The translations under genes were made by a program, and so were the position numbers. Of a DNA stretch of 64,000 nucleotides, positions 1 through 16,711 are shown one piece after another. The notes below the pieces were generated by a model. That model had not been told where the DNA came from, ran no database searches, and was given only the letters and a program-made list of their open reading frames with translations. The stretch is from Cercis canadensis. Its lineage: Eukaryota; Streptophyta; Magnoliopsida; Fabales; Fabaceae. The DNA is taken from positions 73,756 through 137,755 of the forward strand of contig QAOA01001003.1 of the NCBI GenBank assembly GCA_003255065.1. Reading direction: 5' to 3'. The stretch's first letter is position 1. The number at the start of each line of letters is the position of its first letter.

Positions 1-3000
1 GATTGAGCTGCAAATTAGTGGACAAAGGAATTGCACTGTGAGAAGCATTGTGAGGTGAAATTTGTGCTATTATTGCCCTTGTTTAGCCTCTTTTGCCGTT
101 ATTTCTGTTTCCTTTGCCGTCTTTGTTCACTTTTTAGCAACATTTTGTATACTTTATACGCATTGTGGTGATAGTTTTTTCTTATTATTTTGTTTCCTTT
201 GATGTTTTAGGTTTCCATTGTGTGAATTCTAGTGCCTTGGTGCCAGTTTCCCCTTGTTTTCCCTTTATTTCGATTTGATTTAGTGTTTTTGCATGTACTA
301 TTCCGGCTGAATTTTTGTGCTTTGATTGACCTGAAACATGGTCAGTTGAAGGAAAATGGCCTGACAATCAATAGTCATTGCATGTGCTATGAGGTATGCA
401 TTTTTAAGCCGAATTCCATCCTTTTGACCACTTTTTCAATTTTTTAAGATTTTTTATTTGATTTTTGAGTTCTATTTTCATCAAGCTTTCATGCTGTGGC
501 GGTAGAAATTTTTTTAAAAATGTTTAGATGGGTTAACTAGTGTTATTTTGGTGTCTTTTTGCCTTTGTTTAGTGCATTTTGTGTGTTTTGGTTTTTGCCC
601 TTTTCTTTCACTATTTTATTATTTTTCTGTTTCTGTGTGTTCTAGTGTGTTTTTGTCACTTCATTTGTATGGTGTATGACTCGATCCTCTCATTTTGAAA
701 TACTTGAAGGTGATTCTGAAATAGAGAGAACTTTGCACACACTTGCTAGGGCACGTAAAACTCCTAATCATATAGAGCATAATATGGCTGCAAATGACAT
801 TAATCTTGAGGTTGATCTTGTTGCTAATAATGGGGCTGAAAATAATGACATGCATGTTAGGGCCAGGACTTTTAAGGAATTGACTGCCCCTGATGATAAT
901 TACCAGTCTTTGTGTATTCAGTATCCTGATGCCAATTTTGAATTAAAATCTGGATTAATACACTTGCTCCCAAAGTTTCATGGACTTGCAGGTGAAGATC
1001 CTTACAAGCATTTGAAGGAATTTTACATAGTGTGTTCTACCATGAAGCCTCAGTTAATTGAAGAGGAGCACATCAAGCTTAGGACTTTTCCCTTTTCATT
1101 AGATGGAGCAACAAAGGATTGGCTATACTTGGAGCCATCCATCATCACATGCTGGAATGACTAGAAGAGGTGCTTTCTTGAAAGATTCTTCCCTGCCTCA
1201 AGAGCTGCTGCCATCCGGAAAGAGATATGTGGCATAAGGGAACATAGTGGAGAGACATTACATGAATATTGGGAAAGATTTGAGAAACTGTGTGGGAGCT
1301 GTCCTCATCACCAAATCAGTGACCAGTTACTCATCCAATACTTCTACGAAGGTTTTCTTCCTATGGATAGGAGTTATGTGGATGCTACTTCTGGAGATGC
1401 CTTGGTAGACAAGACCCTTGCGGCTGCAAGAGACTTAATAAAAAACATGGCAACCAATGTACAGCAATTTGGCACAAGGATGGTTACTCCTGCTAGGGGA
1501 GTGAATGAGGTGCAGATGGTGGATCAACAGAGGGTGAAAAACCGTTTAGAGGAACTGACCTCTTTGGTTAGACAGTTAGCAATGGGCCACACACCAATTC
1601 AAGCTCCTGCCAAGCTATGTGGAATTTGTACCCTAGCTAGTCATCTGACAGATCAGTGCTCTACCCTCCAGGATAACACTGAAGTAGTAGGTGGTGTCTT
1701 TCCTGGCAAACCTTACCAGCAGCCCAGATATGACCCCCACTCTTCAACATATAACCATGGCTGAAGAGATCACCCGAACTTGAGGTATGGAGGCAATTCT
1801 GGTCAAACCTACCAGCAGCAAACGTACCAGCCACAATAGCCTAGATACAATGCAAGACCAACCAGCAATTCCAAGCACTAATGAAGCAGCCTATACAGCA
1901 AGCTAATAAGCCAGAACCGAGCTTGGAAGATTTAGTGAAGCAGTTGGCTAGCAACAACATCCAATTCCAACAAAGGACTGAGACTAGTATTCAGAGCTTG
2001 GAGACTTAGATAGGTCAACTTGCAATCACATTAGTGAGTTGAAGTCTTAAGGTTCCGGCAGTTTACCTTCTCAAACAGTCACCAATCCGAGAGGCAATGT
2101 GACTGTCATAACCCTGCGTAGTGGCAAGGAAGTGAGTGTTCTAGAACCTAGCTTGCCTTCCACAATCCCCAATTCTATCCAAGAAAAGGATCCAGACACT
2201 GCAGCCCCTAAAGGTATCCCAAAACAGCAGCCATTCCAACTTCAGGATCAGGCAGAGAGCTCTACCCCCAACAGTCCTCTCCCCTTTCCAAACAGAGTTA
2301 CACAGTCCAAGAAAATTGCTGAGCATGAGCTAGATAGAAAGATCATGGATACTTTCAAAAAGGTAGAAGTCAATATACCTCTCCTAGAAGCCATCAAATA
2401 GATTCTCAAGTATGTAAGGTTTCTTAAGGATCTGTGTACCCACAAGAGGAAGCTGAAGGGTAATGAGAAAGTTAGCATAGGAAGAAACGTGTCATCCATA
2501 GGAAGAAACGTGTCATCCATGATTCAGCCTAACTTGCCATCCAAGTGCACTGATCTTGGGACTTTCACCATTCCTTGCACTATTGGAGACAAGCAGTTTA
2601 CAGATACCATGCTAGATCTGGGAGCTTCAATCAACGTGATGCCCAAGTCCATCTATTCATCACTGCAGATTGGAGAACTGAAGCCCACTGGAGTAGTCAT
2701 TCAGCTTGCTAATAGAAGCACAGCATATCCTGCAGGCCTTCTTGAGGATGTTTTGGTTAGGGTAAATAATTTAATATTTCTAGCTGACTTTTATGTGTTA
2801 AATATGGAAGATGAGTCTACATCTAGACATGCCCATTTGATCTTGGGTAGACCCTTCCTTAAAACTGCTAAGACCATAATTGATATGCATGCTGGTACCC
2901 TTTCCATGAAATTTGGTGACACTATAATTCATTTTAATTTATGTGATGTCATGAAACACCCTCTAGAAGAGCATTCAGTGTTCCAAATAGATGTCATAGA

Positions 3001-6000
3001 CCTGCTAGTTGATGATGTGCATGCTGAATTGGTAGCTAAATTTCCTAATATAGTAGGCTTGCTAGATACTTTAGAGTGCTCTGCATGTACTAATTGTGAT
3101 AAGAGTTGTGCTATCTGTTCTGAAATTTCTAACTATTTGGGATATGATGAGACTGTTTTGGAGCATAGTGCAGAGCTTGCAAGTGTTGCTGAGCTTCAGG
3201 CAACAGATTTGGAGTCTCTAACCAAATTAGTCCCCTCTGTACAGCAACCACCTATACTGATCATCTCAAGTATGGATTAGATTCTTGAAGTCTCAAGTAT
3301 GCCTTCCTGGCAGAAGAAGAGTTGTTTGTCATCATAGCCAACAATCTGCAACCTGACCAACAAGAGAGGTTGTTGCAGATCTTGAAGCAGTGAAAGACAG
3401 CCATCAGATGGACACTTATAGACATTCTTGGCATTAGCCCTTCCACCTGCATGCATCAGATTTTACTGGAAGAATAAGCGAAACCAGTGAGGCAGCCGCA
3501 AAGGTGACTTAACCCGTTGATTCTGGATATGGTTAAGAAAGAAGTGAGCAAGCTGTTATCAGCCGGCATAATTTACCCCATCTCAGACAGTAAATGGGTA
3601 AGTCCAGTGCAAGTGGTTCCCAAGAAAAGTGACATCACTGTAGTGGCCAATGAGAAGAACGAGTTAATTCCCACTAGAGTGCAGAACAGTTGGCACGCCT
3701 GCATCGACTATAGAAGACTCAACCAGGCAACAAGGAAGGATCACTTCCCTCTGCCTTTGATTGATCAGATGCTGGAGAGGTTGGCAGGGAAGTCCCATTA
3801 CTGCTTCCTAAATGGTTTCTCAAGCTATTTTCATATTCACATAGCCCTGGAGGATCAGGAAAAGACGACTTTCACCTGTCCCTTCGGCACATTTACATAT
3901 AGGAAGATGCCCTTCGGCCTGTGTAATGCCCCTGGTACATTCCAGCGATGTATGGTGAGTATATTTTCTGATTTTTTAGAACACTGCATGGAAGTATTCA
4001 TGGATGACTTTACTGTATATTGCTCCTCTTTTGATGCATGTTTAGATAGTCTTGCTAGAGTACTTAATAGATGCATTGAGACTAACTTTGTTCTTAATTT
4101 TGAGAAATGTCATTTCATGGTAGAACAAGGTATAGTTTTAAGGCATGTAATTTTTAGCAAAGGAATTGAAGTAGATAAGACTAAGATAGATGTTATTGCC
4201 TCTTTACCCTACCCCACTTGTGTGCGGGAAGTGCGTTCCTTTCTTGGTCATGCAGGGTTTTATAGGCGATTCATCTAGGACTTCAGCAAGATTGTCTTGC
4301 CATTGTCTAAGCTTCTCCAGAAAGAAGTGAATTTCGAATTTGATAGGCAGTGCAGAGCAGCCTTTGATCAGCTGAAGCAGAGTCTTACCTCGCCTCCCAT
4401 CATGCAGCCACCTAACTGGGAGTTTCCCTTCGAGTGATGTGTGATGCATCAAACTTTGCAGCAGGTGCTATCCTTGCACAGCGAGTGGACAAGCTATCTC
4501 ACGTCATTTATTATGCATTTCGCACTCTAGATGTTACCACCACTGAGAAAGAGCTTCTTGCTGTTGTATTTGCTTTAGATAAATTCTGGTTATACTTACT
4601 GAATTCTAAAGTAATTGCTTTCTATGACCATGCAGCTTTGAAATACTTGCTCAAGAAGCTGGATGCAAAGCCTAGGCTCATTAGATGGATGCTGCTCTTG
4701 CAAGAATTCGACCTTGAGATCAGAGACAAGAGTGGAGCTGAGAACTTGGTAGCAGATCACTTGAGCTGGATCCCACTGACTTTGGACAGCCTTCCCATCA
4801 GAGAGACCTTCCCGGATGAGCAGCTTTATCAGCTGCAAGGTAAAGATGGTAAAGATCTTTGGTATGCTGACTTGGTAAATTACTTAGTTGCTTCTGAGTT
4901 ACCTGCTTATTTTAAGAAGCATCAAGTAGATAAGCTTAAAAGTGAAGTCAAATTTTATGTATAGGATGACCCCTATTTGTGGAAACTGTGTAGTGATCAA
5001 GTCATTAGGAGGTGTGTGCCTGGACATGAGATTGAATCTGTTTTACAATTTTGTCATACTTTTACACGTGGTGGTCATTTTGGACCACAACGCACTGCTA
5101 GAAAAATTTTAGATTCTGGACTCTACTGGCTTACCTTGTTTCATGATGCACATAACTTTTGTAAGAATTGTGCCCAATGCCAATGGACAGGAAATATTTT
5201 CCGTAGAAATGAGATGTCTCAACAGCCTTTACTGTTTTGTGAGATATTTGATGTATGGCGTATTGATTTTATGGGTCCCTTTCCTACTTCTTTTGGTTTT
5301 GTGTATATCCTATTAGCTGTGGATTATGTTTCCAAATAGGTAGAGGCTAAGGCCACCCAGACTGATGATTCTCGTGTTGTCTTAGATTTTGTCAGGACTC
5401 ACATTTTCTGCAGGTTCGGCATCTCAAGAGCAATAATCAGTGACTAAGGTTCGCACTTCTGCAATAGGCACATGGCTGCTTTGTCGAAAAAGTATGGTGT
5501 GGTGCACAAGGTGTCAACCCCTTACCATCCACAAACCAATAGGCAAGCAGAAGTGTTAAATAGGGAGATCAAGTAGATTTTAGAGAAGACTACCCAACCC
5601 AATAGAAAAGATTGGAGCATGCGTCTGGATGATGTTTTGTGGGCTTATCGAACTGCCTACAAGACCCCTATAGGCATATCGCCTTATAGGCTAGTCTTTG
5701 GCAAGGCATGCCACCTTCTAGTGGAGATAAAGCATAAGGCGTATTGGGCAGTGAAGCAGTGTAATATTGACTTGGCTCAAATTGGTTGTCAAAGGAAGCT
5801 GTAACTACAAGAATTGGAAGAAATCAGGTTGGAAGCTTATGAGAATTCCAGAATTTATAAAGAAAAGACCAAGACTGTCCATGACAAGTGGTTGGTGAGA
5901 AAAGAGTTTCACATTGGTCAGAAAGTGCTGCTCTACAATTTCCATCTCAAGCTAATGCCCGGCAAGCTTCGTTCTAGGTGAATGGGTCATTTTGTGGTGA

Positions 6001-9000
6001 CTCATGTTTTCCCTTATGGTGCGGTTGAGATCAAGAATGAGGCAACCAATAAGACTTTCCCAGTGAACGAATATCGGTTGAAACCTTTTTATGAGAATTT
6101 TCAAGAGCAAGTGGTGGAGGAAGTGCACTTGTCTACTGCCCTCTATGAGACTTAAACCCACAGGCTATTTTTTTTCCCTTTCTCTTTTATTTTTAATGTC
6201 TTGCTTTTACTATTTGCTTTGTGCTTTGCATTGAGGACACTGTAAAAATTTAAGTGCGGGAGAGAGATTAGCCTGCTGTGCTGTTTTTATGCTTTTTGTT
6301 TGCTGTTTTTAAGTTTCTGTTTCTGTTTTAATTTTTGTTGTGTTTTCTATTTTCTGTTTTAGGCTTAGTTTTCTGTTTTTTTTGTGTTCTGTTTTTTGTT
6401 ATTTAATTCATTGTTTTACTATTTTTAGGTTTTCTGTTCACTGNGTCTTGCTTTTACTGTTTGCTTTGTGCTTTGCATTGAGGACACTGTAAAAATTTAA
6501 GTGCGGGAGAGAGATTAGCCTGCTGTGCTGTTTTTATGCTTTCTGTTTGCTGTTTTTAAGTTTCTGTTTCTGTTTTAATTTTTGTTGTGTTTTCTATTTT
6601 CTGTTTTAGGCTTAGTTTTCTGTTTTTTTTGTGTTATGTTTTTTGTTATTTAATTCATTGTTTTACTATTTTTAGGTTTTCTGTTCACTGTTTTCTATGC
6701 TTTTAGCATGTTATTTTTGCTATTTTCTGTTATTCTGCTCTGCTGTTTTTAGAATTTAAAATTTTGTTTTCTGTCTTCCTTTAGGTTTGCTTTTTTTTTT
6801 TGTTTTTAGAATTTTTTGGTTCTTTTCAATTAATCTAGGAGTTGTAAAGAGAGTAGTTTAAAGCAATTTTGATTCTAAAGTGCTACAACATGAGTGGACA
6901 ATTATCTTGCTTCTTGGATTTAAGTGATATGGCAACAAAATTTGATTTGGATGAGTTGATTCTTGGTAGTCTTATAAGCTGTGAGGATTTGAGTCATATG
7001 TCATAATTCTTTCTTGTATGTTTTTATATATCAATTTGACACTCTAGAACTTGTTTTGTTTTTTAGTTGAGGTTACATTTGCACATGCATGCATAAAAGT
7101 GATTAAGACATTCCTTTCTTTGAGAAGCTACTTGACCAAATAGCTAACTTTGATGTTATCCTTTGATTAGCCCTTTTGAGCGTAATAATCATTTCTTTCA
7201 TGTGTAGCTCATTGCAAGCCTAAGTGTAAAACCATGTCCTACCCAACCCTTAGAAATTGAAGAGCGTTGCATTGAATAAAATGGGAGTAAATTCTTACAA
7301 AAACAAAGCATCAAGTTGTGGTTGATTGGTTGTGGCTGAAATTGTTAAGTGTTCTGCTTCAAAAAAAAAATATAGCAGCAACAAAAGAATAAAGTTGTTT
7401 TGGGAAAAGTAAAAATGAGTTGAAGCCCAAAGTCAAGATGCATAAAGTACTTGAATCTCTCCATAATCAAATGCTCTTTATGATTCCTTGGGTGCTTTAG
7501 CCATTTTTCCATTTTATTGTCATTCTTTTACCTTTCCCCATTACAACCTTTAAAAGTCTTTTTGATTTGTGTTATGCATGTGACATAGGTAGTGGAGACT
7601 GAGAAAGTGAACAAGCTTATGGTAGTGTAATTTTGATAGGATGATTGGAGATAAATACTTACCTTAGACACTTGAGAGAATTGAGAGCATTTATTTATCT
7701 TGTGAGAGGCTATTTACTTTGACTCATTCCTATTAAATGAAATTGCAATGTTTTTTGTTCTCTAGTTGTCAAGAGATGTTGTTCCATGAGTGTTGCTGTT
7801 TCTTTAAGTTTCAATTGTTTTCTTACCTTGATCTTTGCATTCTTGATTTGTTTGGAGAGCTGTCTTCTTTCTCTAGTTTCATTTTTGTAATTTTGTCCAG
7901 GAGTGCAAAAAGTTAAGTGTGAGGGAATTTGATGAGACATTATTTTACACTTTTTTTCCCTTATACTTAGTCTTTTAGTATGTGTTTCTAGTGATTTTTA
8001 TGGCCCTTAGACATGTTTTGTAGATTTGGACTTATTGATGCTTATATATTTTAATTGTATAACTGTTAAATTCTGACACTACTTATATTTTTCACTATAT
8101 CTTGGGCTACAGATGTCTGATTGATGTGATTATAGTTTCTTTGGAAAGCTAACAGAAAATGCTACATTTCATATGAAGAGCTCAGAAGCTGATTCTTGCG
8201 TCTAGACAACTAAAATTCGCATGTAAGCAGTCTAGATTTTCTGCATCCGCCCAGCATTGACTGATTCCTTTCCTTAGGCCTGACTATTGGACCAGAGCAT
8301 GTTTATTTGGGCTAACATCTGCTTATTGGGCCAGTACACATGACACTAGGACTTGATCACGTTTTTACCATTAAAGATTTAGGAAACTAGGTTTATTTTG
8401 TAATTAGAAAACTATTAGGAAACCTAGAGGAGGCAGCTAGCTAGTATTTATTCTTAAGTTATTGAGAATAATGATACACATTACCACCTTGCCATCATAA
8501 GCTGCTGTTGCTGCCTCCTGTTGCTGAATTCAAATTTCTACCTTTGTTTTGTGTTCAAGTCTTCCATAGAAGGCTAAGTTCTTTTGTAATCAATTCAAGA
8601 GGAGCCAAACTTAATAATCCAGAGTTCCTGTGCTTCGACCAAGTTTGATTTAATATAGTTTGATTGTCTTCTTCTTCTCATCTTCATGTGATTGAATGGT
8701 ATTTTAATTGCATGCATGCTTTATATGAATTTAAGTCGGTTGATTAGATTCATCACAGTAATCAAATTGTGATCATATGTTAAAGGTTTTTAATATATGA
8801 TTAACTTGGACAATTCGGTTATTAAATTAATCTGGACTTAGTGATATAGAGCGGTTGCTTAGATTCTTAATTTCATGATTAATTGAATCCTGATTGGTAT
8901 ATCAGTATGAATTCTAAGTGTTACTGTTAGAGATTCCAAGTAACATTTAACCAAGAATTAAATCAGATCTAGACTATCTTTAGTGAACAAGGACGGATTA

Positions 9001-9237
9001 GAGTTTGTTTGTCTGCTTGAGTTGATTACGTTTTTCTCTTATTTGATTAAATCATGTTTACTGCTTTTTGAATTCTAATTATTCTGCATTCAACAACAAA
9101 CCCCCTTATTTTGTTCCTGCTTAAGTTCTAATAGATTAATTGTTCTGGTGAATCCTTACGAGATGACACGGGTTGCATCCTATACTACAATTTAGTTGTA
9201 ATTAGTATTATAATTTTGTACGGTTCGGCACCCATCA
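1..9237 (+). mobile_element. Athila-lineage Ty3/gypsy LTR retrotransposon, 5' end outside window
   Basis: A fossil Athila element. Parts in order: untranslated leader (1 to about 675), gag (about 676-1,770, with the Athila-style capsid block around IKLRTFPFSLDGATKDWLY), aspartic protease (about 2,490-3,280, LDLGASINVMPKS), reverse transcriptase (about 3,517-4,280), RNase H (about 4,434-4,800), integrase (about 4,977-6,155), a long non-coding 3' region with two polypurine-like stretches (near 6,257 and 7,915), and the 3' LTR. The 5' LTR is not in the window. It is heavily broken (ten or more breaks by eye), so it is an old, non-functional copy. The 3' region, where Athila elements may carry an env-like frame, shows no convincing frame here. 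It lies inside a Tat-lineage element, so it is the later of the two insertions. Confidence 0.9.
7930..9237 (+). repeat. 3' LTR of the Athila element
   Basis: The LTR starts TGATGAGACA directly after a purine-rich tract (AAGTGTGAGGGAA, from about 7,915) and ends CACCCATCA. The termini form a perfect 5-bp inverted repeat, TGATG/CATCA. The length of 1,308 bp suits an Athila LTR. The next five bases, ATTAT, would be the target duplication; its partner lies left of the window and cannot be checked. The sequence immediately after resumes Tat-lineage coding sequence, which fixes the right boundary. Confidence 0.8.
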
Positions 9238-12200
9238 ATTATCAACCCATGAGATTTAAATTTCCTAATGAAGATGTTCTTGTGGTCGAAGGAGAGGATG
9301 AAAAAGAAAAAGTAAGGTGGAAGATGTATTTCGATGGTGCTGTGAATATGCACGGACAAGGAATAGGAGCTGTGATCGTGTCACCAGAAGGGAAACAATT
9401 CCCTATAGCCATTAAGCTGGAGTTCGATTGTACTAATAACATGGCCGAATATGAAGCTTGCGTAAGAGGTTTACAAATGGCTCTAGATCTAAAAGTTGAC
9501 ACCTTGAATGTTTTTGGTGACTCTACATTCATCATCTATCAAGTGACTGGAGAATGACAAACCAAAGACTCAAAATTAGTTCCATATAAAAAATATTTGA
9601 CACGATTAATGGAAAAATTTGAAGACAACACATTTTCTCACTTACCTCGCTACAAGAACCAATTCGTAGATGTCTTGGCCACACTAGCCGTAATGACTAA
9701 GCTTGAATGTGGAGTAACAGTGCAACTTATACAAGTGAAGTTAGGAGACGAACCAGTTTATTGCTCTAATGTAGAAGAGGAACTTGATGGCCACCCTTGG
9801 TACCATGACCTTTTGCAATATATTAAGCTCAGAGAATACCCAATTAGGACAAATGAAAATGATAAAAAGACAATTAGGCGTCTTGCATTGGGTTTCTTTC
9901 TGAGTGGAGAGATTTTGTACAAAAGAAGTCATGATGAAACACTATTATGATGTGTGGATGCCAAGGAGGCTAATCGTATTATGGGTGCCATTCATCATGG
10001 AATATGTGCTACTCATACAAATGACCATATGATGGCTTGAAAAATTCTAAGAGCAGGTTATTACTGGTCAACAATGAAGAGAGACTGTGTTGATTATGTC
10101 AGGAAGTGTCATAAATGTCAAATCTATGCAGATCATATCAAAGTACCTCTGTCTATATTGCATAATATGTCAACCCCTTGACCATTTTTAATGTGGAGAA
10201 TTGATGTCATCGGTCAGATCAATCCGAAGACATCTAATGGACACCGTTTTATTTTAGTAGCCATTGATTATTTCACAAAATGAGTGGAGGCTGCTTCTTA
10301 TGTGAAAGTGACTCAGAAGGTAATTGCCAGATTCTTGAAAATAAATATCATTTATTGATATGAGCAACCAGAAAGAATCATCACAGATAATGGTTCAAAT
10401 TTGAATGGTGTGGATATACAAAAATTGTGCAAACAATTTGCGATCAAGCATCATAATTCTTCACTATATAAACCTCAGATGAATGGAGCAGTAGAAATTG
10501 GGAACAAAAACATCAAGAAGATAGTGGAAAAGATGGTGGTAACATACAAAAATTGGCATGAAATGCTTCCTTATGCTTTGCACGCTTATCGCATAGCCAC
10601 TCGATCGTCAATTGGGGCAACGCCGTATTCTTTGGTGTATGGGATGGAAGTCGTTATTCATATAGAAGTAGAAATTCCTTCTCTAAGAGTCTTGATGGAA
10701 ACTGAATTAGAAGAATCAGAATGGGCACGAGTTAGATATGAGAAACTGAACATGATTGAAGAGAAGAAATTAGTTGCAATTTGTCATAAACAATTATACC
10801 AGCAAAGAATGGCTAGAGCATTCAACAAAAAAGTTTGACCTCGAGAGTTTTAACCAGGAGATTTAGTTTTTAGAAAGGTCTTACCTCATCAAGAAGAGAC
10901 GCGGAAAAAATGGGTCACAACTCATTAAGGCCCATATATTGTCAAGCAAGCATTCTCTGAAGGAGCTTTGATTCTCACAAATATGGAAGGGCAAGAGCTT
11001 GCTAAGCCAATAAACTCTGACGTAGTTAGAAGATATTACTCGTAAAATAATAATAAAAAAAAAAAGTCCGCTAGATTGAAAACCTGAAAGGGCCATCTAC
11101 GCAAAAGTTAGNATATATTGTCAAGCAAGCATTCTCTAAAGGAGCTTTGATTCTCACAGATATGGAAGGGCAAGAGCTTGCTAAGCCAATAAACTCTGAC
11201 GTAGTTAGAAGATATTACTCATAAAATAATAATGAAAAAAAAAGTCCGCTAGATTGAAAACCTGAAAGGGCCATCTACGCAAAAGTTAGGGTGCAAAAAA
11301 AAATTACTGGATTGAAAACCCAAAAAGACAATCCAAGTGCGATTTTGAGCTTACAAGAAAGTTTGTGAGAAAATAAATCAAAGAAGACAAAAGGGTTGTT
11401 TGAGACAAGGGAAGAAACTCATGAGAAAACAAAAGCGACGAATTTCAACATCAGAAAGATAAATATCTATTCAGTCAAGTGAAAGCCTTATCCGATTGCA
11501 ATATGAGAATCAATAAGAGTTGGACATCACAGAGTTGCAACTGGGGCAAACTTGCCAATTCTATATGGCTTCTGGATCTCTTATCCCGAACTACGAGGGC
11601 TTTGATTCATCGCTGAGGATACGTAAGCACCAGTTTATTAAGGCAATTCCAATTTCTCAAAGACTCTATGCTGGGGCAAAGTTTTATTCTAACAGATATC
11701 TCTTTGAATTTTGATCTTGTGAAATTTTGTATATGTTTTATCTTGTTGAAATAAAAGAGGTTAATTTATTAAATTTACTTCTTTCAGTTATGCATACTCT
11801 CCATGATAAATTATTGAATTACTTTTTTTATTAAAACATGAGTGAATTGTTTATAATGACATATTCATCTATTTCTTTAAAGTATGTCACATTGATATGG
11901 TTTTCAAATTTCAGAATGATATCTTATAAATCAAAGCAAGACCTGAGATTTGCTAGAGATTTTCTTTAGTGATAAATGAAACAAAGAGACTTTAAAAGGG
12001 TGTTGAGAAATGAAAAGAGAAAAATAACTAATCAGAAGGATTTATTTTAGCCTACAATTGTCAAAGAGTTTGTGATTTCATCATGCAAAAAAAAAAAAAG
12101 AATTTAGCCAACAAGAAAAGAAGTACAGTGTGATAATGAGAAAGGATACGCTTAAACAAGTTGACTTTTGAAAGAGTTAATTTTGATTAAACCATCTTCT

Positions 12201-12246
12201 CCTTGCAAAAGATCAATATGTCTCGTCTTAGTACCACAGGGTACGT

Positions 12247-12665
12247 TAATTTCAGCCATTATTTTTTTTGCCATTAATTTTCTCACCATTAATTTTTCGT
12301 CATTAATTTTCTCGCCATTAATTTTTCTGCTATTAATTTTTATGTCATTAATTTTCTCGCATTATTTTTTCATCATTAATTTTTCTGTCATTAATTTGCT
12401 CGCCATTACATTTTTCTACCATTAATTTTCTCGCAATTAATTTTTCTGCCATTAATTTTCTCGCATTAATTTTTCGCCATTAATTTTCTCACTATTAATT
12501 TTTCTACTATTAAATTTCAGCCATTAATTTTCATGTCATTACGGTTTCATCAATTAATTTTCTGAGTGCTGGACAAAATNCCATTAATTTTCTCACTATT
12601 AATTTTTCTACTATTAAATTTCAGCCATTAATTTTCATGTCATTACGATTTCATCAATTAATTTT
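12247..12665 (+). repeat. ATTAATTTTCTCGCC-type minisatellite in the Tat 3' region
   Basis: More than twenty imperfect tandem copies of a roughly 15-bp unit, CCATTAATTTTCTCG alternating with CCATTAATTTTTCTG variants. The array lies between the integrase and the LTR of the Tat element. Expansion of short tandem repeats in this position is a known habit of Tat-lineage elements. The last part of the array is repeated around a single N, which may be an assembly effect. Confidence 0.85.
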
Positions 12666-12782
12666 CTGAGTGCTAGACAAAATACTTGTCTTCTATCTTT
12701 ACATGTTCCTTACACGAAAGCGTGATAAGCGAGAGTTTAATATGTCATTCTAATAAAAAAAAATATGTAAAGGAGGACAAAC

Positions 12783-16579
<3,797 letters not shown>

Positions 16580-16711
16580 CCTTCCCCATACACAAACCAA
16601 CTCTCGAGCCCTCTCTAGTTCGCAAACCATTTTTCTTATTTAATTAAAAAGTGATTTTTTAATTGTTCCCCGTTTTCTTGATATAATTGGTAGCGACTCC
16701 AAGTTTTCTTT

